From the NCBI RefSeq assembly GCF_000004195.4, contig NC_030679.2, positions 19,683,212 through 19,747,211 of the forward strand: a stretch of DNA of 64,000 nt, given 5' to 3'. This stretch comes from Xenopus tropicalis. Lineage: Eukaryota; Chordata; Amphibia; Anura; Pipidae. The position numbers were made by a program, and so were the translations under genes. The notes under the pieces are model-generated. The model was not told the origin of the DNA. It made no database searches and saw nothing but the letters and a program-made list of their open reading frames with translations. This document shows, one piece after another, positions 33,781 to 43,448 of the stretch (positions are counted from its first letter, which is position 1; every line of letters begins with the position of its first letter).

Positions 33781-33887
33781 TTTGCCATAGCCTCCGTTTC
33801 CCAGCATGCCATAGAAATTGTAGCTGGAGATACTGAGTGGGTTGGGCTCTGAAGACTGAGCTGGTGGTCTCACAACGTCAACTCCAC
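33781..33887 (-). CDS. Protein kinase (AGC/PKC-like), first visible exon with the glycine-rich loop
   Basis: It is 107 bases: two bases finish a codon from an earlier exon, then 35 codons follow. The frame reads GVDVVRPPAQ, a Ser/Pro-rich linker, then ISSYNFYGMLGNGGYGK. The last part is the start of a kinase domain with the GxGxxG nucleotide-binding loop. The acceptor (minus strand) is a strong tract, ctctctccctctag, and the donor is aaa-gtgagt. The preceding exon must end in phase 1. The N-terminus, and so the start codon, was not found. A Harbinger-like transposon begins only 95 bp upstream, in the opposite orientation. It could belong to a complete gene extending beyond the window or be an orphan fragment; intact splice signals favour a real gene. 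Confidence 0.82.
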
Positions 33888-34291
33888 CTAGAGGGAGAGA
33901 GAGATTTTATTTATAGTTCATACAATAATAACAGGTAATATAGTGCTACTAGAATTCTTCATACACAGTATATTACATTATGGGCCTGATTCACTAAAGT
34001 GCGCTAAAATTTATCGCACGCTTTTTTGCGTTAAAATAGACGTGATAATTAGCGCGCGATTCACCATAGTATTATCGCGTGCGTTAAGTCGCCATATCGA
34101 ATGAGTTAATTTTCGCGCGACCGCATGCGGTAGTTTTAATGCATGTGTTAATTTTTGCGCTGAAAAGAATACGATTGCATGATTCACAAACACTTAGGTG
34201 CGCTAAATATTGCATTGGTCTATGCGAAAATTAACACCTACTTCAGGCAGGCGATAAATTATAGAAAAGTACAGTAAATGAGTTTTTGGCA

Positions 34292-34300
34292 ATAAAATAT
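34292..34300 (+). promoter_or_regulatory. Possible TATA-like box for the transposon gene
   Basis: The word 'aataaaata' lies about 60 bases before the ATG at 34358, within the shared left end of the family. Position and sequence are compatible with a TATA box, but the same word occurs in the non-coding relatives. Confidence 0.25.
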
Positions 34301-34357
34301 GTGCGACTTGGGGCCATTTTGTGTCATTGAGCCTGCAGTCACACTGAGAGGAGCATC

Positions 34358-34604
34358 ATGCCTGGGGTTTCTGATCTGCTACCAGGGGAGAGGCGCTATA
34401 TTGTCACCTGTTTCCTACGCTCAGGATATGACGACCTGCCGCTGGGGCCCTTAGGGGTCCACGAGAGGAAGAGAGCTATCCTGCGCGACCTCCAAGCCGG
34501 GTTGCGCAGGGGCTTTGGCATTGATGTGGACCTCCGCCTGCTCCAGCACCTATGGTCTGACCTGAAGCGCAGGAATTCAGATCTGGTGGCTGAAATTGCC
34601 GAAG
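34358..34604 (+). CDS. Myb/SANT-like DNA-binding protein of the Harbinger-like element, exon 1
   Basis: The ATG opens 82 codons plus one base. The sequence starts MPGVSDLLPGERRYIVTCFL; then 'LGVHERKRAILRDLQAGLRR' and 'LLQHLWSDLKRRNSDLVAEI' form the spaced helices and the W-S-D-L-K-R-R signature of the Myb/SANT-like domains carried by Harbinger elements. In known Harbinger systems this protein binds the transposon ends and recruits the transposase. The donor is gaag-gtaatt at 34605. Without splicing the frame would run 23 more codons of low-complexity sequence, so splicing is the better model. The spliced protein would have 242 residues. Confidence 0.72.
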
Positions 34605-34708
34605 GTAATTATTGTATTTTATTATGCTTTTACAGTATACGTTCAGTAAAAGATTTAGCAAGTAATTTGAACTAAAAGTACAAATGTAAGAAATGTCAGG
34701 GATGACAA

Positions 34709-34778
34709 AAGTAACATAGTAACATAGTAAGTTGGGTTGAAAAAAGACATACGTCCATCATGTTCAACCATAATGCCA
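34709..34778 (-). mobile_element. CR1 3' tail fragment
   Basis: 'aagtaacatagtaacatagt' followed by 'aagttgggttgaaaaaagac' and 'gttcaaccataatgcc' is the reversed octamer tail and 3' end seen at 3868. It is only about 70 bp and 5'-truncated. Confidence 0.8.
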
Positions 34779-34950
34779 GTGAGGAACTGAAACATTGGTC
34801 ACAATAAACCTCTGAATATTATTTCACATCTTTGTGACTCCTTGTGAAAATCCTGTGTGTGCCGTCACCCCATGCCTGTCTAGATTTTGTTTTGCCACAG
34901 GCACCCAGGTATTATTGTTCCTTATGGTGTGCAGCTTCCCAGCACTTCCT

Positions 34951-34955
<5 letters not shown>

Positions 34956-34982
<27 letters not shown>
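34956..34982. repeat. (TA)n microsatellite
   Basis: About 13 uninterrupted TA units lie in the transposon gene's intron. Confidence 0.95.
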
Positions 34983-34987
<5 letters not shown>

Positions 34988-35217
34988 CTATTTTCAAATA
35001 CATATGCATAAATAAGTTTAAAGCAGGGGGGAAGCAGTAGGGAGCGGCATAGTGTGAGTCATTTGGGGAAGGGCCACGAATGTTTTAGGGGGCCCAGGCT
35101 GTGTGTCCTTTGTATTGATGTGAGGGTTCACAGGGGGAGGGGCCAGTGGGGGCGTGGGAGGAGGGGGGCCCAAAAAATGTTGTTGTGAGGGGCCCCGTTA
35201 TTTATGATGGTGTATGA

Positions 35218-35218
<1 letters not shown>

Positions 35219-35248
<30 letters not shown>
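35219..35248. repeat. (TA)n microsatellite
   Basis: About 15 TA units lie 41 bases before the predicted splice acceptor. Confidence 0.95.
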
Positions 35249-35256
<8 letters not shown>

Positions 35257-35289
35257 CACAAAATAACATCTTGCAATACTATCTCACAG

Positions 35290-35771
35290 AACTTCAGCTG
35301 GCGCCTCATCCCCAGGCACAACCCCAGGCACACCAGGCTCCTGTGGCCCCCAAGGCCCCACCACCAGAGGCCCCCGAGGCCCCACCACCAGCGGCCCAGA
35401 GGCCCCACCACCAGAGGCCCCCGAGGCCCCACCACCAGCGGCCCCCGAGGCCCCACCACCAGAGGCCCCCGAGGCACCACCACCAGCGGCCCCCGAGGCC
35501 CCACCACCAGCTGCCCCCGAGGCCCCACCACCAGAGGCCCCCGAGGCCCCGGACACTCCCCCCCTTCATTCCTCCCCCAGTTTCCCCCCAGGCCCTTGAG
35601 TTCTCCCCCCAGGCCAAGCGCTGGGCACCAGGTTCTCCTGCAGACGAGGGACCATCACGCCGGTCAATGCAGGAGGACCTGGATAACATCAAGGCCCAGT
35701 TGGCCCAGCTCCAGGGGGAAATGGCAGAACTCAGGAGGGACATTCGAGAACTCAAGGGCAGCAAGCCCTAA
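35290..35771 (+). CDS. Myb/SANT-like protein of the Harbinger-like element, exon 2 (Pro/Ala-rich repeat and coiled coil)
   Basis: After the acceptor (tctcacag) the frame set by exon 1 continues for 479 coding bases to TAA at 35769. It starts LQLAPHPQAQPQAHQAP, passes a 24-bp coding repeat, then 'PPPVSPQALEFSPQAKRWAP', and ends in a likely coiled coil 'DLDNIKAQLAQLQGEMAELR' followed by RDIRELKGSKP. Heptad spacing of I/L residues supports oligomerisation. Within the repeat the reading changes from APPPEAPE-type to HHQRPPRP-type because one unit lacks one base (about 35395). The coiled coil is again in the exon 1 frame, so either a second compensating indel occurred or both frames are tolerated. 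Gly/Trp-rich frames on the opposite strand are shadows. Confidence 0.68.
35350..35553. repeat. 24-bp tandem repeat within coding sequence, about eight units
   Basis: The unit is close to 'gaggccccaccaccagcggc' followed by cccc, with gag/gcg alternation. There are eight 'ccaccaccag' cores. The unit length is a multiple of three, so copy number can vary without frameshift, except for one unit that is one base short near 35395. Confidence 0.95.
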
Positions 35772-35819
35772 GTTTTTTCTTTCCCAGTTTTATCTCTTTT
35801 AAAAAAATTTATTGTTAAA

Positions 35820-35825
35820 ATTAAA
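35820..35825 (+). terminator. Possible polyadenylation signal (ATTAAA)
   Basis: ATTAAA lies 48 bases after the stop codon of the Myb/SANT-like gene and is followed by T-rich sequence. It is the common variant of AATAAA. Confidence 0.45.
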
Positions 35826-36631
35826 GTTTTTATTTTTCTACTTTTGAACTGAGTAATGTCTAATTATTTCATTCCTTGATATGGTATTCTTTACTTTCAT
35901 GTAGTTTCCCCTACACTCTTACATTTATCAGTAACAGCATCAATATGCTATATGGTTTAAATTTTTGCAAATATTCTGCCAACAATTTTGTCTTGAGCCC
36001 ATTTTGCTGAATAGTAAAACTTGCGTTAATTAGTACATAGCGTATTTTCTGGCGAGTGTGATAACTGCCAATCCAATTTTTTGTTGCCAGAATAATTGCA
36101 ATATTATATTTGTTCCCGTTTAATAAAGTGCCCATAACATATTTGCCGTTTATTCTGTGTCTAAAATCTCCCACTTAATTTAAGCCACTTTAGCAAACGG
36201 ACCCCTAAGTATTTGGCTAAATATTCTTAAATGCCCCCCCCCCCCATTTTATTATCTCTAGCACTTCTTTTTTTTTCCTACTTATATTTTTATTGTTTTT
36301 TGGGGGGTTTTTTTGCAAATAAACATTTATACAGCACCTCTCTAGCACTCCGTGCTCTCCCAGGGCAAAATGTCGCCAGTTTTATGCTGCCGATTGGTGC
36401 GTGCGTAATGTCGCGACAATTAGCGCTTGCGATAATTAGCGTGCATGCGAAAAATACCGCGCACGTTATTTATCGCAACAAAATTATCGCATGAAGTATC
36501 GCGCGTAAAATAGCGCAAGTGTGCTAATAGTGAATCGTGCGAAAAGTCGCGAAAATTAAGACGCGATAAAATTTTTAACGCACACTATAAATAGCGCACG
36601 TTTTATCGCACTTTAGTGAATCGCCCCCTAT

Positions 36632-37219
36632 ATATTATATTTGTGCCTATCATACTACACTGAAACCCCTTGTGACAATTCTTTTCCCTAATAAAATTAG
36701 CAAACCTTAGTATTATGGAAGGCAATAAAATGGAAGTACAGAACTTTCTCTAATTTAACCCTCTCATCGCCAGCTGATTTACAGCAAACACACACATTTT
36801 AATATTTAAAACACTACAATGGCAAAGTGAGAGCGATGTAGGGATTACTATAGTATTATACATTGGGGCAGCTACACCATTATATGCTAGAGGCTGCAAT
36901 TATAGTACTCTATGTACCTTTACATGCTGGCGGGTCAGTGTAACATTATATGGTGGAGTTATGCAATAAGAGGTGCAAACTTGATACAGGTCTAGACACC
37001 TATATAACCAATCAGAAGGAAGCATTTATTTGTTGCCTGTTTAAAAGTCAACAACTGATTGGTTGTTTTGAGTTCCAGCACCTGAACAAACTTATTTGTA
37101 TGTATATCTTTATCTTTATTTGCTCTTATTACATATGGAGAGATAAGTTGAAGTACACTGAGAGAGACGCTTTATATGGGTTAGCACCCATGGGTAAATA
37201 GTGCTATATATTACATTTA
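36632..37219. other. Unassigned sequence
   Basis: No gene was seen. Words such as 'aaccaatcag' near 37010 suggest a remnant of the palindromic repeat seen at 9953. Confidence 0.4.
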
Positions 37220-37476
37220 GGGGCGTATTTATTATGCTGTGTAAAACTAATTCGCCGAAAAAAACGGAGTAAAAAGCTGTGTAAAATAAATGGAAAAGAT
37301 CGCCATCTGAACGCCGGATATTACGCCGTTATTTTCCATAAGTTCCGGTGGAAGAAAAAAGCGTAAAACAATTACGCCGATTTTACGCCGTTTTTACGCC
37401 ATTTTTACACGGCGAAGCCTGGCAATCTGTGGTGAATATTCTCGCCGTTTTTTACACAGCATAATAAATATGCCCC
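37220..37476. mobile_element. Palindromic MITE, family C (GGGGCGTATTTATTATGC), 3-bp target
   Basis: The ends GGGGCGTATTTATTATGCTG and CAGCATAATAAATATGCCCC are almost perfect inverted repeats. TTA flanks at 37217-37219 and 37477-37479. Interior 'ttacgccg' words repeat. A second copy with a CAT flank is at 51409-51654. The 3-bp duplication suggests PIF/Harbinger. Confidence 0.85.
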
Positions 37477-39667
37477 TTAGTAAATAGGTGCCAAATTGCC
37501 TGAATTCAGGTTCCCATAGCAACCAATCAGATCTTTGTTTTCAAGTTGAAGTATACTGTTCCAAGTCACTTACTAATTGGTTGCTTTTTGCAGCTGCTAT
37601 TGTGCAATGTAGTACCTATGTTGGTAAATAAGCCCTAAGCAGCAATTGCAATAGTTGGGAATCATGTTGGCTGTTCCTTTTTAAAATGTACTGAAATATG
37701 TAGTGTAAAAGTGCCAGAAAGATTCCCATAATGTAACAGCAAGGAAGGAAAGCAGAGACCCCCTCATGGCTAACGGCAGTTGTGCAATTTAGCACCTATT
37801 TTGCAAATTTGCACATGGGCAGTAACCCATGGCAACCAATCAGTGACTGCCTTTTTTTCTCCAGTTTTTATAAATGAGCCCCCTAGAAGCTCTGTCCTAG
37901 GGAGAGCTAGGGTGTGGAGACTAGACAGGATCAGCAGCTTCCAGTCAGGTCAACTCTATCATGAAGTTCCTGTTATTTTAAAGTGATGAGCAATAAGGAG
38001 TAGGAGTTTGATTAAGTGACCGCGCTTTCTATATCCTTGTATATTTACACAGTTTTAGAGGAGCACAGGTTGAATATATATAATACTGAACCTCACCTAC
38101 CTAAACCCTTATACCTACTGGGTTCATTGTACTTCCTGGCCCAATCAACTGCTAAGTCTGTTTTCTATATAGTTTCAACTCTATGGAACCCAACAATACT
38201 TAGAGGCATTTTGTGTGTCTGTGTGTTTGCATGTGTCACACACGCAGCTTCTATTACCCATCTGCTTTCTATCCCAACAGAACATGTTAAATACCTGTTT
38301 GCCGTCTTTCTCTTTTGAAAAACTTGATGGTGAAAGTAAAATAGAGAGAGAAAGAAAGAGAGAAAAATGCCTTGATATATTATTCTGTCCATAATTATAA
38401 ATATTGCCTGTATTTCCTTACTTTTATTAGCTTTAATTTTTATATTTTCACTTTTGTTTTTCTAATATTAAGTGAACTGTGTTTTTTTCTTGCTGTCAAG
38501 ATCAGTTGATTTAGCCTTGCCTAAGCTGTCACTGCCTCTCAGCCTGGCCTTCCTAACAAGAAGCTAGATAATGGACTGTAGCCTAGCAAGAGAAGGGTGT
38601 GATTAAATGGCATTGGGTATACAGCATACAGTATGTCATATATGTCTGATCACATACCTTCATCTGCTAGGCCATTGTCCTTCTGGTCTTTTGTTATGTA
38701 TGTAGGTATAAATTTAGTGAAAGCATTAGTATAAACACAAATGCTGACATAAAAAGGAGATTAGCTGCACCATTGTTTATATTACTAAAATGCAAAAAGT
38801 AAATTTCAAGGTTAACATCCCCTTTATAAAGTACATCTGCAGACCTGCTTAGTAACCAGTGAGTCATTATTCAATGCTGTGCCTAATTATAAAGCCAAAG
38901 AACACCCAGTTCTGCAACACAAGAGGTTCTGTAGCAGCCAAGCACTTATAACATTTACTGGCTTGGGTGATTGACAGATGACCTCCAATAATTAGCCCAC
39001 ATCATTAAACTCACACCAGGTCCCTTTTGGTTTCAGCCCGTCACTTAATCCTCCAGCAGGGAGAAAGATTAAAACACAGGTTCCTCTCTGCTTAACTTTC
39101 TTTATAGGTTATTGCCAGATTTAGGTTCAAAGTTACAGGAAATCCAGAACACTGCCTATAAAACAGTAGTTTATCATAAGGAAGAAAAAATACCCCTTTC
39201 ACCATTTCTCACTTTCTTTCTCTCTCTGGCACAGAGTTAATTTATTAGAGTATGCTAAGCCTTTCAGACTTACCTCAACATGCCATATAAACATGATTTA
39301 CACTTTATGTAAGGATTTTATTCCTCACCTTGCTTTTCTGGATGTTTTTATAAAAGGCCCTTTCCTGCTCTTTTCTTCTTAATCATGGTAACATTTTACT
39401 TCACACCCCCAGATCATAACATTTATAATACATTCAGCAGCTTGATAAATTATTGGTTTTATCAGGTATTTATAAAGAGCCAACATATTCCTCAGCACAT
39501 AACTTCAGAGTAGGGAATATGAGGAGAATTCAAGGCTCATCAGAAATCAGGGGACAACATACTATTTAGTAAGCAGGACCCTTTCCCAGGTGGGGCCCCA
39601 GTTATTAATCCCAACCTCCTGTCTGGGCCCCCTAAGAGTTAGGTCCTGCCAACTAAATAGAATACCA
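37477..39667. other. Unassigned sequence with CCAATCAG remnants
   Basis: Around 37485-37635 and 37775-37885 lie degraded palindromic repeats with 'gcaaccaatcag' words. The remaining 1.8 kb (37900-39660) shows no repeat ends and no convincing exon. A pyrimidine tract on the minus strand near 38340-38365 precedes a putative 28-base exon, considered and rejected. Confidence 0.4.
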
Positions 39668-39707
39668 CCCCACCCCCCCCCCCCCCCCCCCCCCCCCCCA
39701 CCCCCCA
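39668..39707. repeat. Poly(C)/poly(G) tract
   Basis: Nearly 40 bases of C are interrupted by single A residues at both ends. Such a tract can form G-quadruplexes on the other strand and is prone to sequencing error. Confidence 0.95.
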
Positions 39708-40928
39708 ATTAAATTCCTTTTGGCATTTTCCATAAGCAGCTGAAGTACAAAATAGAGCACAGTCTATACATTATTACAGCTATACACAAGGATATAACTA
39801 TTGTTTCCAATCCTCTGCCCAACCATGCCCTCAATCTGCCTAATACTCCCATAATCCACCCAAGCACCATACAGTCCCCCACAGACACTGCCCCTTTTAC
39901 ATCCTGGAAATTTGACCTTCTTGTCTCTTGGGGGAATAAACTGTCTTTAACTGGACTCCTCCCTCCCCTCCTGCTTCTTTCATAATAATGTGCAAAGCAT
40001 AAAAAAGACTAACACTATTTTTAGATTATCATTACCTTAGGGAGATTCAAAGAGGAGAGTAAAAATCTATTAGAGTTCACCTTAACTTCATCCCTAATCT
40101 GGTCATTAAAGATCCGGAGAGCTGCTACACCTGTACACTATACGGAGAGGTGCTCTGGTTACCATTCCTAATAACTACGCCCAATCAGATAACCAAAGAG
40201 CATTTCCTTCCAAAGTACTAACAATTTCCGAATGTTATTGAAAGGGCACTGTAATTCTTACAGTGGACTTTATCATAATATTTGATCCCAATCTATTACC
40301 CCCCCCCCCCCAATAATTCTTCCACTGTGCCAGCTTGTAAAACTGAAGTAAGAATATAAGAAAGGCTCAGTCACTTAACCAGAATTTAACTTTTTTATTA
40401 GCACTTCCTTTTTTTAACTCTATGTTTTATTGTTTTTTTAACACGAGAACAAAGCAAAAAGCAAAATATGAAAAGAAAAAGGAAAAATAATGTAAAACAG
40501 GTGTTGCGCGGTGTCCAATACATCCAGATGGGACAAACCGAGATGTGGCAGAATAATACATTGATCCTGTTCAGCGGGGAAATATTTGGACACCGCAGGG
40601 CCCTCCAAGCAATAACTTTCCTTGCTTTCCACAACAATGGCGTTAGCAGGCATGGTCACTGGTGTAGGAGCGGGGTTTGTAATTCTTACTGAAACCGAGC
40701 CATATTGCAATATCCCTACAGAGCAGAAGAACCAATCTTCTTCCCACTAAAAATCTGTGCAAAGTTCAATGAATACAGTAACACCCTGCAGTGGGAGTTG
40801 AGTGCCTATTCTCATGGTTAATATCATCTCATGCCCACTCAGGTGAAAGGCTCAGCCAGTGCGTATTACCCTAACCCTAGCCCTTCCAGATAGACGTTGT
40901 AGCACTGGCTGTTGCTCACAATGCCTGT
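39708..40928. other. Unassigned sequence
   Basis: The part at 40390-40730 may be further retroelement sequence, since it abuts the gag/protease fossil and ends on plus with T-rich runs that would be A-rich on minus. No motif was seen. Confidence 0.35.
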
Positions 40929-41275
40929 CTACTTGACAGAATAGCCGGAGAGTGTCTCAGCTAGAACTCTAGACCAACATTCTGGCCTGACGTCTGCCAG
41001 GAGCAGCCCATCCAGCTCTATGTTAATGCCAAGGATAACCAGATCCCATTGTAAAAGGGCCTGCCGCACCACAACCACTCCCTTGCCTGGCAGGCACTGC
41101 CTAAGCAACATAGTGTCAATACAAGTGATGCCTATTGCTTCGATAGGCATGTTGCTAACTGTCCCCTGGATTAACCTGAACACTTGTGGGTGCGAGTCCT
41201 GAAACTCCCCTTACTCAAAAAACGCCAAGCTTATAATAGTCACCTCAGAGCCAGTGTCCAATAGGCCCTGAGCCT
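40929..41275 (-). pseudogene. Retroelement aspartic protease remnant
   Basis: The minus-strand translation has GLLDTGSEVTII, the active-site D-T-G-S motif of retroelement proteases, at about 41235-41265. It is followed in the same frame by a TAA (41211-41213) and then 80 further open residues ending near 40929, including 'LVILGINIELDGLL', which resembles the second half of such proteases ('ILG.d' region). One internal stop and the missing neighbours mark it as dead. Confidence 0.62.
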
Positions 41276-41732
41276 TCCATCCAATTCTGTGGTCACATTA
41301 GGTTGGCTCCCTTTTTCTGTTCCACAGGGCACACATTAGCTTCCCAGTTGGTGCTTCTAGTTTAATAGAAAATCCCCTGTCTTAGAATCTCTCTCATAGT
41401 TGGGGCATACACAGTCTGTGCCATCCTTACCCGAGTGAGGGTTGGCTAATGTTCACAATTGAAAAGCTATCTACTTCCTCTCTTATGGTGGCCAGGGACT
41501 TTCACAACTCTTTTACCATCACCTCAAGGCCCCAAGGTGCTCCTTTAGTAACTGCCTCAGGTGTGCAACAGATATGGCTTCTGTGGCTCTGTTCAATAGC
41601 CTCCCTCGGAATGACATGGAACAGGTTGCCATTATCAGTTCGAATCTTATCCTTCAGCATCATCAGGGTAATGTCATATCATGGAGGCCAGTCATTACCC
41701 CAGCTAGGCCTTGACTATCTGCCTTGATCAAT

Positions 41733-41954
41733 TTATTCCAGAGATCCCAGAGGGCTTCTGCCAACTGGGGAAGTGTCTCCCTGTCTCTTTAAAAAAGTGC
41801 TTGGTGTGCAGATTTGTGGCCACAGCGATCTGTCCACTTTCAGGTGGGCCACAACCTCATCCAAAGTGGCTCTCTCTGCTGTTGGTAGTAGTAGTTTACA
41901 GGCATCACCCTCCAGTGAATAGAGTGCCAGGTTGGCCCTGTGCTCGCTGGGCAC
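41733..41954 (-). pseudogene. Gag-like (capsid) remnant of the same retroelement
   Basis: The minus-strand frame includes 'HRANLALYSLEGDACKLLLP' and 'FLKRQGD', which fit the capsid-like domain of Gypsy-type gag proteins (an R-A-x-L-A-L-Y-x-L-E-G-D-A block, then an F-x-x-R-x-x-x-G-D block). Frameshifts separate it from flanking gag-like sequence. Confidence 0.58.
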
Positions 41955-42053
41955 CTTATACAGGTGAGCTGTTCCTTGTCCCTTACAAACCTGGTTTCTA
42001 CTGTGCTTGCTCTTTTAGCTAGGTGATAAAACATGCAAATGATAATAGGCAAG

Positions 42054-42151
42054 CAGTGGCGTAACTATCTATACAGCAGGTCTACTGTATTGTACTGTAG
42101 TTACCCAGCCCCAGGCCCTCTACTATCTTTAAAATATGAGTTACACTGCTG
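42054..42151. mobile_element. Short hAT-type MITE (CAGTGGCGTAACT ends)
   Basis: The left CAGTGGCGTAACT and right AGTTACACTGCTG are inverted. The flanks TAGGCAAG (42046-42053) and TAGGCAAC (42152-42159) match at 7 of 8 positions, fitting an 8-bp duplication. It is related to the outer element at 51246-51848. Confidence 0.65.
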
Positions 42152-42159
42152 TAGGCAAC

Positions 42160-43006
42160 CCATACTTTCTCCCAAACCTCACAGCATCCTTTAAATGGTG
42201 AACCACACATAGATTATACACATTAATATACTTTCTGTCTTTTTCTGTCCATTTGCAGTCAGACCGGTGCATTAGTGCTACGTGAATAATCTATAACAAA
42301 TATGTCTGGGTGCAAGTACCTTTGTTAACAGCTCTTTAGTGCACTGAAACTATTGGTTAGTTTGTGTGCTTTGTACTTGCATGTGTAAATGAGCCTTTTA
42401 TAATGTGTCATTCCCCACTTTGTGGTCCATCATTTCATCAGGGCCCCTATGTCTGATAACAAGGTCAGTGATGCTTGATTGAGTAACTCAGCCACTGTAT
42501 AAGGGAGACTAGTAATGATAATTTGTTTTATAATATGCCTGTAATTTTTATGATTTCCTGAGTTGTAACAAGCACATTATTAAACTGACACCATGTAGCA
42601 CCAGGATCAACCTGGAGGATATTTCCAAGATATCTGGGTAGAACGACTATTTGCTCTCTCGATAGATACTCCTGGAAGTTTAGGCTGGAGTTCAGTAAGG
42701 GAAAGATTTATTTGTTGCCTTCATATTTGTGGCTTAATGCAAAGACTGCTGTTTACTGGCCTGATACTTGGTAGCTTGGCTTGTGTTGCCCTCTGCTGGC
42801 CAATATACAAATATTTCTTTATTTATGATTTTTTTGTAATAGAACAAAGGTGTGGAAAAAATTAACACCATTAAAAGGGTTAACATAATGGCAGTTATTA
42901 ATAATCAAGCCTACCAATGCTATTATTTATTGGTTAGCAATTTTCTGAATTGGAGAAAGAAGATTTTGACTTATGGTTACCACCTTTCCATGGTCTTCCC
43001 ATATGT
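42160..43006. other. Unassigned sequence
   Basis: Nothing with gene or repeat structure was recognised. Confidence 0.45.
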
Positions 43007-43448
43007 TTGAAGGGGTGGTTTACCTTTAAGTTAACTTATAGTAAGTTAAACTTTTTGGTTGGTTTTCATTATTTATTTTTATAATTCTTCAATTATTTGC
43101 CTTCTTCTTCTAACTCCTTGTAACTTTTAAATGGGGGCCACTGGCCCCAGCAGCCAAAAAACTATTGTTCTGTGAGGATACAATTTTATTGTTATTGTTA
43201 CTTTTAATAACTTATTTTTCTATTCAAGTCCTCTCCAATTCATATACCAGTACCTGGTTGCTAGGGTAATTTGGACCCTAGCAACCAGATAGCTGCTGAA
43301 AATCCAAACTACAGAGGTGCTGAACAAAACGTAAAATAATTTAAAAACTACAATTAATTAAAAAAAATGAAGAGAAATTGCAAACTGTCTAAGAATATTA
43401 CTCACTACATGACACTGAAAGTTAGCTCAAAGGTGAACAAATGTTTAA
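43007..43448. mobile_element. Kolobok/T2-type MITE (AAGGGGTGGTTTACCTTTAAG)
   Basis: The left 'ttgaaggggtggtttacctt' and right 'agctcaaaggtgaacaaatg' with ttaa are imperfect inverted ends. Inner blocks 'catatacc..acctggttgctagggtaatttggaccctagcaacc' form a hairpin. The same plan occurs at 52502-52965, whose ends are better. Confidence 0.7.

Larger units (their letters stand above)
34605..35289 (+). other. Intron of the Myb/SANT-like gene, with repeat insertions
   Basis: It begins gtaatt and ends with tctcacag. It contains a CR1 tail (34709-34778), (TA)n runs (34956-34982 and 35219-35248), and a G-rich stretch at 35040-35200 resembling other MITE interiors. Insertions confined to the intron are what is expected if the exons were under constraint, or simply by chance. 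Confidence 0.6.
33982..36628 (+). mobile_element. PIF/Harbinger-like transposon with a Myb/SANT-like gene, copy A4
   Basis: The ends GGGCCTGATTCACTAAAGTG and, in reverse complement, GGGGGCGATTCACTAAAGTG are flanked by TAT (33979-33981 and 36629-36631). The subterminal regions (33990-34280 and 36380-36610) carry dense GCG-core words, as in A1-A3. Between them lies a two-exon gene (34358-34604 and 35290-35771). Harbinger elements normally encode a DDE transposase plus a Myb/SANT-like protein; only the latter is visible here. The element would therefore need transposase in trans. A CR1 tail and (TA)n runs lie in the gene's intron. Confidence 0.78.
40929..42040 (-). mobile_element. LTR-retrotransposon (Gypsy-like) gag-protease fossil
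   Basis: Minus-strand fragments in different frames appear in the order expected of gag then protease: a gag-like piece (41733-41954), further gag-like open sequence (41450-41730), then an aspartic protease piece (40929-41275). No LTRs, reverse transcriptase or integrase were recognised. The upstream limit coincides with a hAT MITE at 42054. Frameshifts and stops show it is inactive. Confidence 0.6.

Noticed and set aside
35202..35764. Long minus-strand open frames rich in Gly/Trp or Gly/Ala/Ser over the 24-bp repeat
   Set aside because: They are the reverse reading of the Pro/Ala-rich coding repeat; a 24-bp periodic GC-rich repeat keeps all frames open. The plus strand has the splice-compatible frame and coiled coil.
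38315..38342. Possible 28-base minus-strand exon after a strong pyrimidine tract, with a gtattt donor
   Set aside because: It would lie upstream of the kinase exons in the right strand, but it is tiny and the frame cannot be tested without transcripts.
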